A stretch of DNA of 57,196 bases from an uncultured Clostridium sp. (GCA_930980855.1 CAKNIZ010000008.1:1-57196), one strand, 5' to 3'; shown: positions 43,867-55,127, counted from the stretch's first letter. Numbers and translations are program-made. The notes: generated from the letters alone by a model not told the origin.

Positions 43867-43943
43867 CCTCCTAAAATATCTGGAGGTTTACACAGCCCCT
43901 CCAGAAAAAAATAATGTATTTTCTCTTGACTTTGCTGTGTAAA
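43867..43943 (-). promoter_or_regulatory. Candidate RNA switch in the leader of the 76-aa gene
   Basis: In transcription order: TTTACACAGC (43943-43934), CTGGAGG (43904-43898), GCTGTGTAAA (43896-43887), CCTCCAG (43886-43880), AGGAGG (43872-43867), ATG. Helix 1 pairs the first and third segments (10 bp). Helix 2 pairs the second and fourth (7 bp). Helix 3 pairs the CCTCC with the ribosome binding site. Helices 1 and 2 interlock (pseudoknot or exclusive), and helices 2 and 3 are exclusive, so folding could decide translation. An extended -10 (TGTTATAAT) lies upstream near 43965. Confidence 0.5.
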
Positions 43944-44144
43944 GTACAATAGACAAATTGATTATAACATATATTTTTATAATTTTAAAGATTAATAAAA
44001 AATACAAACAAAGTTCTATAACTATTATTGGCATTAAGCCAACTTTTTGATTTTTTTAAATCACAAATTCACCTAATATTTTAAAATTGCTGTCAGAACT
44101 TTTAATTTATGCTAATAATAGCATAGCAATTAACTATTGTCAAG

Positions 44145-44471
44145 TTATCCTTCCAAAACTTCTGCAACCTTTTTAACCATTTCCGGTTCAGTATTGGCAA
44201 GGTGTTTTATTATTACCCTAAATATTCTTCTTTCTCCTAAACCTTCTTCTCTATCTCTTATAAAGAATAAGAATTGCATTGCTAGTATTTTATCATCTAA
44301 CCATACCTTATCAAAATCTTTTACTATTTCATTTTCTGGTTTATCTCTATAGCTTGCTACTTTATAGTTAAAATCCAGCATAGCTTTTCCTGTAGTTCTA
44401 TATCCTAATGCACCATTTTCTGTGACTTTGTTATTAAATTCTTCATTTAAAGTTTCTTTCATTTTATCCAT
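44145..44471 (-). pseudogene. N-terminal fragment of a DUF2828 (TROVE/vWA-like) gene
   Basis: A 108-aa product matching only the beginning of DUF2828 proteins ('KETLNEEFNNKVTENGALGY', 'TTGKAMLDFNYKVAS', 'LFFIRDREEGLGERRIFRVI'); full proteins are about 450-550 aa and end in a vWA-like domain. No frame downstream continues it, so the rest is deleted. The fragment keeps a plausible ribosome binding site and might be expressed. Confidence 0.65.
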
Positions 44472-44526
44472 AAATTCCAGTCCTTCACCACTTTGTTTTG
44501 AAAGTAAAAAAATATATTTATTAACT

Positions 44527-44602
44527 TGGAGCCTACGACGGGGATTGAACCCGTGACCTCAGCCTTACCAAGGCTGCACTCTACCAACTGAGCTACATAG
44601 GC
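44527..44602 (-). tRNA. tRNA-Thr (anticodon GGU)
   Basis: A full cloverleaf: acceptor GCCUAUG with CGUAGGC, D-arm GCUC..., anticodon stem CAGCC/GGCUG with loop UUGGUAA (anticodon GGU, reading ACC/ACU), T-arm CGGGUUCAAUCCCCG, discriminator U, and an encoded CCA end. Confidence 0.97.
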
Positions 44603-44618
44603 GTATTATATTTTATAA

Positions 44619-44656
44619 AGCGGGCTTATAATTTTTTTATAATCTAATACGCCCGC
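44619..44656 (-). terminator. Hairpin between sigH and tRNA-Thr
   Basis: GCGGGC/GCCCGC stem with inner ATTATAA/TTATAAT pairing, just past the sigH stop; the following T-run is short (TTTATAAAAT). Confidence 0.5.
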
Positions 44657-44672
44657 AATCTTTTTTACTAAT

Positions 44673-45320
44673 TTATTCATTTTCTAAATTTTTTATCGCT
44701 TTTTTTCTAATCCTTTGAATTGCATTGTCTATTGATTTTACTGGTGAATTCAGGCTTTCTGCAATTTGAATATAGCTTTGCCCATCTATAAACTTTGCTA
44801 GAACCTTTTTTTCAAAATCACTAAGTGATTCATCTATAGTCTTTTCTACCATTTTATAATATTCATTTTTTGTGACTGTATCTAATGGATCTTCAACAGT
44901 ATTAGCATCAAGTACCTCAATCAATTGTCCTTCTTCTTCTCCATCTTCATTTTCATAATTTGACGTATTTAATGACAAATAAGAATTAAGTGGCATATGC
45001 TTTTGTCTATTTGAACCTTTTATTGCAGTTATAATTTGCCTTTCTATACAAAGGTTGGCAAATGTTTTAAAAGAATTTTGCTTTTCTAAGTCAAAACCTC
45101 TAATAGCCTTATAAAGACCAATCAAACCTTCTTGTTCAATATCCTCTTTTTCAGCGCCATTTAAATAGTATTTGCTAACTTTCATACTTACAACATCTTT
45201 ATATCTATGAATTAAAAAATTCAAAGCCACCGTATCGTTAGATTTTATCTTTTTAATTAACTCTTCATCTGGTATGTTATCATATAAGTCTTTTGAAAAG
45301 AAAACGTTGCTGTTTGTCAT
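44673..45320 (-). CDS. sigH: RNA polymerase sigma-H factor
   Basis: A 215-aa SigH (sigma-30): 'DTVALNFLIHRYKDVVSMKV' with 'GAEKEDIEQEGLIGLYKAIR' (region 2.1-2.2), 'SFKTFANLCIERQIITAIKG' (2.3), 'RQKHMPLNSYLSL' (diagnostic for SigH) and region 4 'SLSDFEKKVLAKFIDGQSYI', 'IQRIRKKAIKN'. It controls the switch to stationary phase and sporulation. ATG 45320 follows TGGAGG. Its usual neighbours (rlmB, secE-nusG) are absent. Confidence 0.95.
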   Translation of the reverse strand: MTNSNVFFSKDLYDNIPDEELIKKIKSNDTVALNFLIHRYKDVVSMKVSKYYLNGAEKEDIEQEGLIGLYKAIRGFDLEKQNSFKTFANLCIERQIITAIKGSNRQKHMPLNSYLSLNTSNYENEDGEEEGQLIEVLDANTVEDPLDTVTKNEYYKMVEKTIDESLSDFEKKVLAKFIDGQSYIQIAESLNSPVKSIDNAIQRIRKKAIKNLENE

Positions 45321-45459
45321 CTAAAAGTATACCTCCACTGTATTTACCTTTGTATTATATTGATAAAACGGCATAATGTCAATAGATTTCAAGCTTTTTT
45401 AACTATTAATTAATTTATGTTTACAACTTTGAAGCATTTTATAACTACTATGGATCGTG

Positions 45460-45624
45460 TCAATCTATTTCCGTTACTATTTTTTCGAATTCATCATCAA
45501 ATTTTTTAATTTCTTCTCTTTCATTAACTACAGATTTATCATATGTATTTGATGCATGCATTGCTCTACTTATAATTCCATTATCACCTATAGTTAAATT
45601 AATAATATCCTTAGTATATATATG
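45460..45624 (-). pseudogene. Remnant of a pilin-like (prepilin-type) gene
   Basis: The minus strand reads 'KDIINLTIGDNGIISRAM...' to 'DDEFEKIVTEID' and stop. The phrase 'INLTIGDNGII..A' is what follows the hydrophobic N-terminal helix of many clostridial type IV pilin-like proteins. An in-frame stop at about 45625 and the absence of the signal helix mean only the C-terminal part remains. Confidence 0.45.
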
Positions 45625-45688
45625 TTATAACATAACAAAAAACAAAGTGCAACGTTTTTTTATTTTTCTTGACAATTTTTTTGTTTTA

Positions 45689-45847
45689 AAAGTTACTATT
45701 TACAGTCAATTTTAAATTTAAATAATTGTATATTCAAGATTTTGCAGTTTCGCGCAGTTTGGAGGACTTTATGTCCGACAGCAAGAAACAAAAAAATCTT
45801 TGAATATACAATCAAAATATTTTATAACTACTGTAAATAGTAACTTT
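45689..45847. repeat. 18-bp perfect inverted repeat bracketing element B7
   Basis: AAAGTTACTATTTACAGT (45689-45706) is complementary to 45830-45847, with the symmetry continuing for TTTT/AAAA after a one-base slip. The arm sequence is unique to this locus. Confidence 0.85.
45725..45812 (+). repeat. Family B palindromic element, copy B7 (short form, 88 bp)
   Basis: ATTGTATATTCAAGATTTTG... to ...TTTGAATATACAAT, core CGCGCAGTTTGGAGGAC and TCCGACAGCAAGAAAC. It lies in the gap upstream of fbpA. Confidence 0.87.
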
Positions 45848-45927
45848 AAAAAACCAAAGCTAAAAAAGTTATCTTGTTTTTTCAATGATTATATGTTATG
45901 ATTTACGGGAAAAATGGAGGAAATATT

Positions 45928-47634
45928 ATGGCACTTGATGGACTAGTTTTAAATTCTGTTATAAAAGAATTAAAAGTTCTTATTAATGGCAAAGTAAATA
46001 GAATATATGAACCAACTAGTAATGAAATTATAATGAGCATATATGCTGATAGAACAACATATGCAGTAAATATAAATACTACAGCTAATAATTATAGAAT
46101 TAATTTAACTACTAAAGAAAAGTCAAACCCATATGTAGCTCCTAACTTTTGTATGATTTTGAGAAAATATTTAATAGGTTCTAAAATTAATAAAACTTAT
46201 ATGCATGGGTTAGAACGAATTGTTTTTATAGATTTTGAATGTCTAAACGAAATGAATGACAAAGTTACCAGAACTTTAGCAATTGAGCTTATGGGAAAAT
46301 ACAGCAATGTTATTTTATTAAATCAGGATTGGAATATTATTGATGCTCTTAAAAAATTTGATAATGAAACCTTAGAAAAAACATCTAGAAATATTATGCC
46401 AGGTAGAAAATATATTTTACCTACTTCAAATAAGCAAAACTTACTTGATTTATCTGAAGAAGAATTCATTAAGTTCTGCCTAACTCAAGAATCTCATAAT
46501 TCGGATACAATTATTCCGAATAGTTTTGTTGGAATTAGTAAACTATTTATTCAAAGTGCATTAGAAGAGCTAAAAATTTCTAATATGGCAACAGAAACAA
46601 ATCTTTCTGAAATATATCAATATATTATTAAAATTATTAACTCTGAAAATGTTATATGCAGAGAATATAAAAATAATTATACCATATTTTTAAGTGATGA
46701 ATTAACAGATACTTTTCAAATAAACTTTTTCTTGGATAATTTTTATTTTGCTAAATCGCAAGATGAAATTTTTAAGAATTATAGAAATAACTTACTAAAA
46801 ATCATTAATGGAACACTTGATAAAATCACTAGAAAATTAGATAACATTGATAAAAAAATTCACGATTGCGAGAATATGGAAAAATATAAGATTTTTGGTG
46901 AACTTTTAATTGCTAATATTTATAGAATTGATACATTAAGAACTTCAGATGATTTCGTTGAAGTAGAAAATTATTATGATAACAATGCTATTGTGAAAAT
47001 ACCTATTGATACAAACCTTTCTACTTCGCAAAATGCTGAAAAATATTATAAAAAATATAATAAATTAAAAAATACTTTAGAGGTAGTAAATATACAAAAA
47101 AAGGACAGTGAAAAAGAATTAGATTATTTAGGAAGTTTGATTTATGAATTAGATAATGCAAATGATATAGATTCAGTTAATGAAATATATAATGAAATTT
47201 CTGAAAATATTTTATTTAATGACAATTTTAAGCAAAATAAAAAGGATAAAAAAGAAACAACTTCAAGTAATGAAAACTATTTAAGATTAACTATTGATGG
47301 GTATACTGTTTTAGTTGGAAAAAATAATAGACAAAATGATTATTTAACAATGAAAGTTGCAAATGATAATGATTATTGGTTCCATACGAAAGATATTCAT
47401 GGTAGCCATGTAATTCTAAGATGTAAAGGAGATACGCCTAAAACTGAAACATTGATAAAATGTGCTCAAATTGCAGCTTATTATAGTAAAGCCAAATTTT
47501 CTTCTAATGTTCCTGTTGACTATACATTAAAGAAATATGTCAAAAAGCCAAACGGTGCTGTTCCTGGATATGTGATTTATACAAATCAAAAAACTATTAA
47601 TGTAGAACCTAATTCGGGCTTACGTGGGATTTAA
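45928..47634 (+). CDS. rqcH: Rqc2/RqcH-type ribosome quality-control factor (FbpA/NEMF family)
   Basis: A 568-aa NEMF-family protein: NFACT-N ('LDGLVLNSVIKELKVLINGK', 'NFCMILRKYLIGSKI'), central coiled coil (about 285-420) and NFACT-R ('DYWFHTKDIHGSHVILRCKG', 'AAYYSKAKFSSNVPVDYTLK', 'YVIYTNQKTINVEP'). It binds stalled 50S-peptidyl-tRNA and directs alanine tailing. ATG 45928 follows TGGAGG; ten codons upstream are unsupported. The last few residues ('NSGLRGI') depart from the family tail and are encoded by locally GC-richer DNA. Confidence 0.9.
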   Translation: MALDGLVLNSVIKELKVLINGKVNRIYEPTSNEIIMSIYADRTTYAVNINTTANNYRINLTTKEKSNPYVAPNFCMILRKYLIGSKINKTYMHGLERIVFIDFECLNEMNDKVTRTLAIELMGKYSNVILLNQDWNIIDALKKFDNETLEKTSRNIMPGRKYILPTSNKQNLLDLSEEEFIKFCLTQESHNSDTIIPNSFVGISKLFIQSALEELKISNMATETNLSEIYQYIIKIINSENVICREYKNNYTIFLSDELTDTFQINFFLDNFYFAKSQDEIFKNYRNNLLKIINGTLDKITRKLDNIDKKIHDCENMEKYKIFGELLIANIYRIDTLRTSDDFVEVENYYDNNAIVKIPIDTNLSTSQNAEKYYKKYNKLKNTLEVVNIQKKDSEKELDYLGSLIYELDNANDIDSVNEIYNEISENILFNDNFKQNKKDKKETTSSNENYLRLTIDGYTVLVGKNNRQNDYLTMKVANDNDYWFHTKDIHGSHVILRCKGDTPKTETLIKCAQIAAYYSKAKFSSNVPVDYTLKKYVKKPNGAVPGYVIYTNQKTINVEPNSGLRGI

Positions 47635-47665
47635 TCTCACTTATAATTGTTCATATTTAATAAAT

Positions 47666-47757
47666 AAAATGAGAATATTTTTTTCATTTCTCTCTGTGAG
47701 GACACAGAGGCCGGTTCACTGTCGTTCACCTTAAATGAAAAAATATATTCTCATTTT
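47666..47757 (+). terminator. Long-stem terminator of rqcH with a GC-rich insert in the loop (family C)
   Basis: AAAATGAGAATATTTTTTTC at 47666 pairs with the complementary 47733-47757, ending in TTTTT. The roughly 44-bp loop has its own CTCTGTG/CACAGAG hairpin and GC-rich sequence. It again looks like a small palindromic insert in a terminator loop. Confidence 0.65.
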
Positions 47758-47772
47758 TATATGAATATATAA

Positions 47773-47892
47773 ATTGTATATTTGAAATTTTGCAGTTCCG
47801 CGCAAGCGTTCAAACGAGCTGGAAGAATTTCCAGCGAAGTGCGTTTGGAGCGTAAGCGACAGTAAGGAACAAAAAATTTCTAAATATACAAT
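47773..47892 (+). repeat. Family B palindromic element, copy B8 (long form, 120 bp)
   Basis: ATTGTATATTTGAAATTTTG... ends CTAAATATACAAT. Clearest long-form core: CGCGCAAGCGTTCAAACGAG, GCTGGAAGAATTTCCAGC, GAAGTGCGTTTGGAGCG. No outer arms are visible. It ends 6 bases before the stop codon of the next gene. Confidence 0.87.
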
Positions 47893-47898
47893 TCTTTC

Positions 47899-48303
47899 TT
47901 ATTCGCTTTCAGGTGGATGCAAGAAGTTATTTATCTCCTCATCTTTTCGTAATTCATCAGTCAAGTACATTTCTGCTGTTTTATTCTGTTTTATTGCTGC
48001 AAGTCCAACTTCCTTATCTCCCCTTAATCTTTTACTTGCATATTTCAATATTATGCCTTTATTGGAAACAGCAGTTAAAACAACTTCTTTATCATCTCTT
48101 AATTCTTTACTTGCATAATATAATATTTGTCCATCTTTTTTCACAGCTTCTAGTATTAATTCTCTATCTGCTAATAGTTTTTCAGTAGCATATGCTAAAG
48201 CCCATGATGCACCATCTTTTATTGCTTGCAACATGAATTCTTTATTATCTGAATTTACTTCTACATCTTCTATTTTATATTCTTTTCCTTCTTCTTCTGC
48301 CAT
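47899..48303 (-). CDS. DUF4116-repeat protein
   Basis: A 134-aa protein with about three copies of the DUF4116 unit ('ADRELILEAVKKDGQILYYA', 'DDKEVVLTAVSNKGIILKYA', 'GDKEVGLAAIKQNKTAEMYL'), each a helical hairpin. The repeats occur in large numbers in host-associated and environmental bacteria; function is unknown, probably protein binding. It is 14 bases after the small gene at 48318 and in the same direction as ligA. Confidence 0.8.
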   Translation of the reverse strand: MAEEEGKEYKIEDVEVNSDNKEFMLQAIKDGASWALAYATEKLLADRELILEAVKKDGQILYYASKELRDDKEVVLTAVSNKGIILKYASKRLRGDKEVGLAAIKQNKTAEMYLTDELRKDEEINNFLHPPESE

Positions 48304-48317
48304 TTTAATTCACCTAA

Positions 48318-48557
48318 CTAACCTTCTTGTCTATATTCAATCTCTTCCATAAAAGGAAACATTTGCTTAATAGCTTTAAATGTTATCATAGCTTTTTCAG
48401 GTACTGGATTTCTACTCATTTGTTCTACTAATTCTTGCATATAACAATTTTCTTTCACCTTATAAACTACATATCTATTTCTTACATAATTAAATAATAT
48501 TTTATATCCATCATCTAAGTCTTTTGAAAATCTATTAAATGTATATTTTCCGTCCAT
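48318..48557 (-). CDS. 79-aa hypothetical protein
   Basis: A 79-aa soluble, mixed-charge protein ('FSKDLDDGYKILFNYVRNRY', 'MITFKAIKQMFPFMEEIEYR'). ATG 48557 follows GGAGATAAC, immediately after the ligA stop, so it is probably translated from the ligA transcript. I do not recognise the family. Confidence 0.6.
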   Translation of the reverse strand: MDGKYTFNRFSKDLDDGYKILFNYVRNRYVVYKVKENCYMQELVEQMSRNPVPEKAMITFKAIKQMFPFMEEIEYRQEG

Positions 48558-48565
48558 GTTATCTC

Positions 48566-51170
<2,605 letters not shown>

Positions 51171-51189
51171 TTTGTTTCTCCTTTAGCCA

Positions 51190-54036
51190 TTAATTTTCTA
51201 TATTATTAATTGTATTATTTGTTACATCATTTATTACTTCATTAGTCGTATTCTGATTAGTATTTTCACTAACAATATTCTCTAATTGTTCTATTAATGA
51301 TGTTAAAGTTTGCATATCTTCACCGAACAATCTCCAATCAGAATTACTACTTGAATTTTTCACATTATTATTGGCCTTAATTATTTCATTAACTAAATCT
51401 TCAACATTATCAGGATTTGTAATATTTATATTTCCTGCTGATTGCGATAATAATTTAGAAACTGCTTCTTCTACATTATTTCCAATTGCTATTTTATTTC
51501 CAGAGGCAACTACAACTCTTTTTAAAGTAGGTTTTTGCTCTGTTGTTTCATTTAATAGTTGTTGATATATTGGCTCAACATATAATATTGTATTATTAAT
51601 TGGAACGGCAATCAAGTTCTTTGTTATTTTTGTACCACTTACACTCAAACTCGCTATATCTTTTGAAATTGTTTCGTCTTGGTTTATTTGAGTTTCTATT
51701 TGCATTGGTCCTAACACATTACTATCTGCTGGAAATTCATACACAGCAAGTTTAGGCTCTCCATTTTCGTATGTTCCTACCATATATGATATCATATTTT
51801 GCTTTCCATAAGGTGTAAATGGTATTACTAATCCTAACATTTCTTCATCAGAATCAGGCGTTTTTACCATTGTATAATAACTTTCCATTGGTTCTGCAGT
51901 TCTTCCATTACTATTTGATTCAGCTATTTGCCAAATATCATTTCCTCTATAAAATACTTCTGGTACAATATTATGGTATTTTTGAATTATTTCTGCTTGA
52001 ATATCATATAAATATTGTGGATATACAAAATGTTTACTTATACCCTCTGGAATTGTTTCGTCTTTTGATGCAAATAGTTCTGGATACATATTGTTATATG
52101 CCATAGCAATTGGGTCTGTTCTATCAGTAATATAGAACTTTGTTGTTCCATCAAAAGCATTTATAATTACTTTTACAGAATTACGTATATAATTAATTGT
52201 ATCTCCATTATCTAGTAATAATTGTTGAGAAAATGGGAAACTATTTGATGTTGTATATGCATCTATTACCCAATATTGGTCTCCCGAATCATCCATTACT
52301 AAGTATGGATTTTCATCATATTTTAAATATGGCATTATTACTTTTACACGTTCTAATATATTTCTGCTTGTAATTATTTTACTTTCTTTTGATACATTTC
52401 CTGAAAAAGCTAATTGTAAATTTCCTTCTTTTATTCCTAAAATCAATCTATCCCAGAAATTCAAATTAAGTCCCGCATTTCCAGTATACGTATATTCTTC
52501 TTCTTCTCCTGTTTGCTCATTTAAATAATCGAACTCTGAATTATTCTCACTATTTACTACAATTGGATTATTTGTTTCTAGTCCAAAATATATTCTTGGC
52601 TCTGTAATTGAAATTGATAGATTTGAATTATCTCCAAATTCTTTTTGTATATTTTGTAAATTTCCCTCTTCATCAGCACTACCTGCGAGTGTTATAACTG
52701 AACCATAGCCATGAGTGTATTCATAAGTCTTGCTTGAGTATGTTGTATTATTATTTGAAATTTCTCTTGGCGTAACATATACAAGAGTTGGTTTATCATT
52801 TATATTATATTGTTCAATTTGAGTTGTTCTAAAAGTATAATACCCTTTTGAAGTTTGAGAGCTTTGTAAATCTTGTAAAACATTGCTACTACTTACAATA
52901 GCTACATTATCTAGTACATTACTGTAATCTGATACTTCTTTATCTGTAATAGTTCCTGAATATTCAATATTTTGCTCATCAAAATTGATGCCAAAAGCCA
53001 TCTTGGTTTTTTCTATATTTTCTTCAATAAATTCTTGATTATCATCTAATTGATTTGAGCCTATGAAAATCAATTGGTATCCTGCAAGGATTAATGCTAA
53101 TATAACTAGGTAAACTGGAACAATTAATATATTTCCAACAACACGTCTTGTACTTTTCTCTTTCAAAGCTTTATATGCTCTAAATACAGATAGTACAGTT
53201 AATATTGCAAGAATTACATATCCCCATAATTTCACAGTTACATCAGCAATTCCTGCTCCAAATAGTGAATATGATGTAGCATCATTTAATTCAATTGTTA
53301 AGAATTTTTCATTTCCTATATTTTGAACCATGTAGAAGAAAACTATTAGTCCTAATAATATAGCAATTAATTTTATTCTTGAACCTAATTTTCCAAGTAA
53401 ATCACATTTTTTTATAGACTCTCTATCTACACCGTCAAAACTAATATTTAGTACTATAATAGAATATACAATCGCATAAATAATTGTAGCAACTATTACT
53501 ACTAACAAATACATAAGTACAAAGTTAATTAGTGGTTTTTGGAATAAAAAATATGAAATATCTAGTCCAAAAACTTTATCTGTCATTCCAAATTGTGAAT
53601 TACTAAAACATAACAATATGTTATTTAGCAATAATTGAGTAGTTGCCACGCTTCCAATTAAAGAAATTACAAATGAAATTGATTTATTAGGGAATCTTGG
53701 CATTTCCTTTTTTTCATCATCAAAAAATACTTTTAATCCTTTTTTTATTGTTCTATTTGTAAAATAAAAAGCACAATATAGAAAAGCAAAATTTATTACA
53801 AATGTAATTGCCGTATATGTTATGTTTTTCCAAAATGCTGTTAAATAGTTTTCGCCTATAGATTTTACCTCTAAATAACTACCTCTTAAATAAACATATC
53901 CTACTAATAGAGCTAAAAGTGCTACTACTAAAACTATAATGGTCCTTTTTCTTGTTTTATTTTTTTTAACTTTTTCATTTACCTTTGTAGTTGTATCATT
54001 CTTTATTTCTTCTTTTTTTTCTACATTTTTACTCAC
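51190..54036 (-). CDS. UPF0182-family large membrane protein
   Basis: A 948-aa protein: lysine-rich N-terminus, seven transmembrane helices within the first 330 residues, then a large extracytoplasmic domain ('VFGLDISYFLFQKPLINFVL' in the membrane part; 'YVTPREISNNNTTYSSKTYE', 'FWDRLILGIKEGNLQLAFSG', 'RLIL' and 'YFGLETNNPIVVNSE' outside), with a Asn/Thr-rich tail. Matches UPF0182 in length and order. Function is unproven, probably envelope-related. It follows ftsY by 14 bases. Confidence 0.9.
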   Translation of the reverse strand: MSKNVEKKEEIKNDTTTKVNEKVKKNKTRKRTIIVLVVALLALLVGYVYLRGSYLEVKSIGENYLTAFWKNITYTAITFVINFAFLYCAFYFTNRTIKKGLKVFFDDEKKEMPRFPNKSISFVISLIGSVATTQLLLNNILLCFSNSQFGMTDKVFGLDISYFLFQKPLINFVLMYLLVVIVATIIYAIVYSIIVLNISFDGVDRESIKKCDLLGKLGSRIKLIAILLGLIVFFYMVQNIGNEKFLTIELNDATSYSLFGAGIADVTVKLWGYVILAILTVLSVFRAYKALKEKSTRRVVGNILIVPVYLVILALILAGYQLIFIGSNQLDDNQEFIEENIEKTKMAFGINFDEQNIEYSGTITDKEVSDYSNVLDNVAIVSSSNVLQDLQSSQTSKGYYTFRTTQIEQYNINDKPTLVYVTPREISNNNTTYSSKTYEYTHGYGSVITLAGSADEEGNLQNIQKEFGDNSNLSISITEPRIYFGLETNNPIVVNSENNSEFDYLNEQTGEEEEYTYTGNAGLNLNFWDRLILGIKEGNLQLAFSGNVSKESKIITSRNILERVKVIMPYLKYDENPYLVMDDSGDQYWVIDAYTTSNSFPFSQQLLLDNGDTINYIRNSVKVIINAFDGTTKFYITDRTDPIAMAYNNMYPELFASKDETIPEGISKHFVYPQYLYDIQAEIIQKYHNIVPEVFYRGNDIWQIAESNSNGRTAEPMESYYTMVKTPDSDEEMLGLVIPFTPYGKQNMISYMVGTYENGEPKLAVYEFPADSNVLGPMQIETQINQDETISKDIASLSVSGTKITKNLIAVPINNTILYVEPIYQQLLNETTEQKPTLKRVVVASGNKIAIGNNVEEAVSKLLSQSAGNINITNPDNVEDLVNEIIKANNNVKNSSSNSDWRLFGEDMQTLTSLIEQLENIVSENTNQNTTNEVINDVTNNTINNIEN

Positions 54037-54050
54037 TTAAATTCACCTCT

Positions 54051-54929
54051 TTATATAATAGCATCAATAAACTCTTTGCTATTAAAGACTTCCATATCAT
54101 CAATCTTTTCTCCGACTCCTATAAATTTAATAGGAATTTTATTCTCTTGTACTATGCCTAAAACTACTCCTCCTTTAGCTGTTCCATCTAATTTTGTAAC
54201 TATAAGCCCTGTTATTCCCGTAGTCTCTTTAAAAGATTTTACTTGTGAAATAGCATTTTGCCCTATAGATGCATCTAAAACTAATAGAGTTTCTTTTGAA
54301 CTATCTGGTAGTTCTCTATCTATAACTCTTTTTATTTTTTCAAGCTCGTCCATCAAATGTTTTTTGTTTTGCAATCTTCCAGCTGTATCACAGATTAGGA
54401 CATCTGCATTTTCTTGTTTTGCAGTTTTTATGGCATCAAATATTACAGAGGCTGGATCTACTCCTTCTGGTCCTTTTACTATTTGACATTTCGCTCTTTC
54501 TGCCCATACCTCTAATTGTTCTGTTGCTGCTGCTCTAAATGTATCTCCTGCTGCAATTATTACTTTCTTTCCTTCATTTCTTAATTTATTAGCTATTTTT
54601 CCTATAGATGTAGTTTTTCCTGCACCATTAACACCTACCATTAAAATAACTGCTGGAGTGTGTGAGATATCCAAATTTGAATCATTTTCTTCAAAAATCT
54701 TATTCATCTCTTCTCTTAATGCTTCTTTTACTTCTTCTGCATCTTTTATATTATCTTGTTTTATTTTACTTCTAAGATTCTCTATAATTCTTTCTGTTGT
54801 CTCCATTCCAACATCTGCTATGATTAGCTTTTCTTCTAGTTCGTCCATTAGTTTTTCATCTACTTTTGTAAAACTAAAAACTTGCTTTGTTTTTGCTAAT
54901 CCTTGTTTTAATTTATCAAAAAATCCCAT
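54051..54929 (-). CDS. ftsY: Signal recognition particle receptor FtsY
   Basis: A 292-aa SRP GTPase consisting of the NG domain only, without the acidic A domain: 'MVGVNGAGKTTSIGKIANKL' (G1), 'DTFRAAATEQLEVWA' (G2), 'ICDTAGRLQNKKHLMDEL' (G3), 'TKLDGTAKGG' (G4) and 'FIGVGEKIDDMEVF' (G5). It delivers SRP-ribosome complexes to SecYEG. First gene of ftsY-UPF0182-pgsA-ligA. Confidence 0.96.
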   Translation of the reverse strand: MGFFDKLKQGLAKTKQVFSFTKVDEKLMDELEEKLIIADVGMETTERIIENLRSKIKQDNIKDAEEVKEALREEMNKIFEENDSNLDISHTPAVILMVGVNGAGKTTSIGKIANKLRNEGKKVIIAAGDTFRAAATEQLEVWAERAKCQIVKGPEGVDPASVIFDAIKTAKQENADVLICDTAGRLQNKKHLMDELEKIKRVIDRELPDSSKETLLVLDASIGQNAISQVKSFKETTGITGLIVTKLDGTAKGGVVLGIVQENKIPIKFIGVGEKIDDMEVFNSKEFIDAII

Positions 54930-55050
54930 TATTTATACCTTTCTTTAAAAAAAACTACATCTAGTATAACACACTAAATGCTCATTTTCAATATATAATT
55001 TTTATTCTTTTAGTTTTAAAAAAGCTAAATAATTTCTACTTTTTTACTTC

Positions 55051-55085
55051 AAAAAAAATAAGAGTAAGTCCCATGGAACTTACTC
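55051..55085 (-). terminator. Terminator of the 90-aa coiled-coil gene
   Basis: GAGTAAGT/ACTTACTC hairpin followed on the minus strand by CTTATTTTTTTT. Confidence 0.75.
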
Positions 55086-55127
55086 CTATTCTCATTTTAG
55101 TAGTCAGCCTACAGGTCTGAGATGTCC

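Larger units (their letters stand above)
43624..43947. repeat. Short inverted repeat at both ends of the 76-aa gene unit
   Basis: GTACTTTAC (43624-43632) and GTAAAGTAC (43939-43947). The 3' arm includes the stop codon, so the two ends of the mRNA could pair. Confidence 0.45.

Noticed and set aside
6821..47892. Family B copies as a dispersed CRISPR array
   Set aside because: Copies are kilobases apart, palindromic, and no spacers or cas genes are present.
54076..54486. 136-codon plus-strand ORF
   Set aside because: Antisense shadow of ftsY with no ribosome binding site.
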